From positions 1 through 29,980 of IMG/VR virus record IMGVR_UViG_3300030118_001018: 29,980 nucleotides of DNA; one strand, written 5' to 3'. The notes under the pieces are model-generated. The model searched no databases, had not been told where the DNA came from, and saw only the letters and a program-made list of their open reading frames with translations. Every line of letters begins with the position of its first letter. Positions within the stretch are counted from its first letter, which is position 1. This document shows positions 29,616 to 29,980 of this stretch, piece after piece. Made by a program: the position numbers and the translations under genes. This DNA is from a virus.

Positions 29616-29980
29616 TACTGCAAAAGCAGAAGGAGAAACAGATGTTATAGCTGCTCCTAATGCTGTAGGAAATTCATCAATAATTAATCAAAATATGAAT
29701 ATAAATAATGGTATGACAGGCAAGCAGCAGTTTGGAAACTTAGTTTGCAGTCAACCTACTATGGCTGTAACTCCTTTTTATACAGGAAATGATGCTCAAG
29801 GCGAAGAAACATATAGTATTAATGAAGGGTGGGGTGTACAAATGTCTTTTATGATCCCATTGGGAGATAATAATACTTGTAACGAGCTATCCAAAGTAAA
29901 GCTAGAGTTAGCCAAAGAAGAATTATCAAAGCAAGTGCATGATAAGCAATTAGTGAGAGTTTTAAAGTGTTCACAGCTTC
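29560..29980 (+). CDS. Lipoprotein-like secreted protein (3' end off window)
   Basis: The frame starts at the ATG at 29560 inside the previous gene and is open to the right edge (140 codons). The N-terminus MIRSQPLALLLLSACLVSST has a lipobox, L-S-A-C with C15, though cleavage after AKA is also possible. The mature part has NQNMNINNGMTGKQQFG, a Cys, MSFMIPLGDNNTCNEL, then a helical stretch ending DKQLVRVLKCSQL. The D-x-x-LVR-x-LKC ending is one I associate with secreted proteins of marine picocyanobacteria and their phages. The function is unknown. Confidence 0.65.
   Translation, partial: MIRSQPLALLLLSACLVSSTAKAEGETDVIAAPNAVGNSSIINQNMNINNGMTGKQQFGNLVCSQPTMAVTPFYTGNDAQGEETYSINEGWGVQMSFMIPLGDNNTCNELSKVKLELAKEELSKQVHDKQLVRVLKCSQL

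Noticed and set aside
1-29980. CRISPR array, insertion sequence or T7-consensus promoters
   Set aside because: There are no regularly spaced direct repeats, no transposase and no copy of the T7 promoter consensus. The recurrent words found are reported separately.

Overview
The window is most of the genome of a temperate, T7-like podovirus with AT-rich DNA (about 37% G+C by eye). The evidence is a single-subunit T7-type RNA polymerase, the T7 head and tail gene order (portal, scaffold, capsid, tail tube A and B, internal virion proteins gp13 to gp16), a T7-type replication module and a tyrosine integrase directly upstream of the polymerase. A small protein of the MAKRGLYANIHAKRKR type and a secreted protein ending in a D-x-x-LVR-x-LKC pattern resemble proteins I associate with marine picocyanobacteria and their phages. 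A marine cyanophage is therefore my best guess. A SAR11-type host is not excluded.

Layout: positions 1-17564 carry the late genes, nearly all on the minus strand and read right to left. They are a cluster of tiny basic proteins, the large terminase, three small proteins sharing ends, portal, scaffold, capsid (followed by a terminator where T7 has T-phi), tail tubes and four internal virion proteins. The last of these runs off the left edge. The exception is a T7-type small terminase gene on the plus strand, convergent with and overlapping the large terminase. Positions 17565-18149 are a structure-rich noncoding divergence region. Positions 18150-20834 hold small early genes on the plus strand, several behind a recurrent ACCACGACC leader element. 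Positions 20493-22531 are the lysogeny module (two MarR-like winged-helix proteins and the integrase). Positions 22694-28792 hold RNA polymerase, ssDNA-binding protein, RusA-like resolvase, a NrdR-like zinc ribbon, a split primase-helicase and a 5'-3' exonuclease. No DNA polymerase is in the window. Positions 28781-29980 hold a minus-strand membrane peptide, a holin-like protein, a secreted protein and a lipoprotein-like protein that runs off the right edge.

The most notable observations are: a ParB-like module inside the protein in the gp16 (ejected) position; a CACATGTG-centred palindrome at four intergenic sites that could be the operator of the winged-helix pair; the ACCACGACC element, twice preceded by the same tandem-hairpin design; strong over-representation of CCWGG; a two-helix membrane protein that appears to start at ATT; and a short G+C-rich codon patch inside the large terminase. 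All family assignments are by eye, with no database search.
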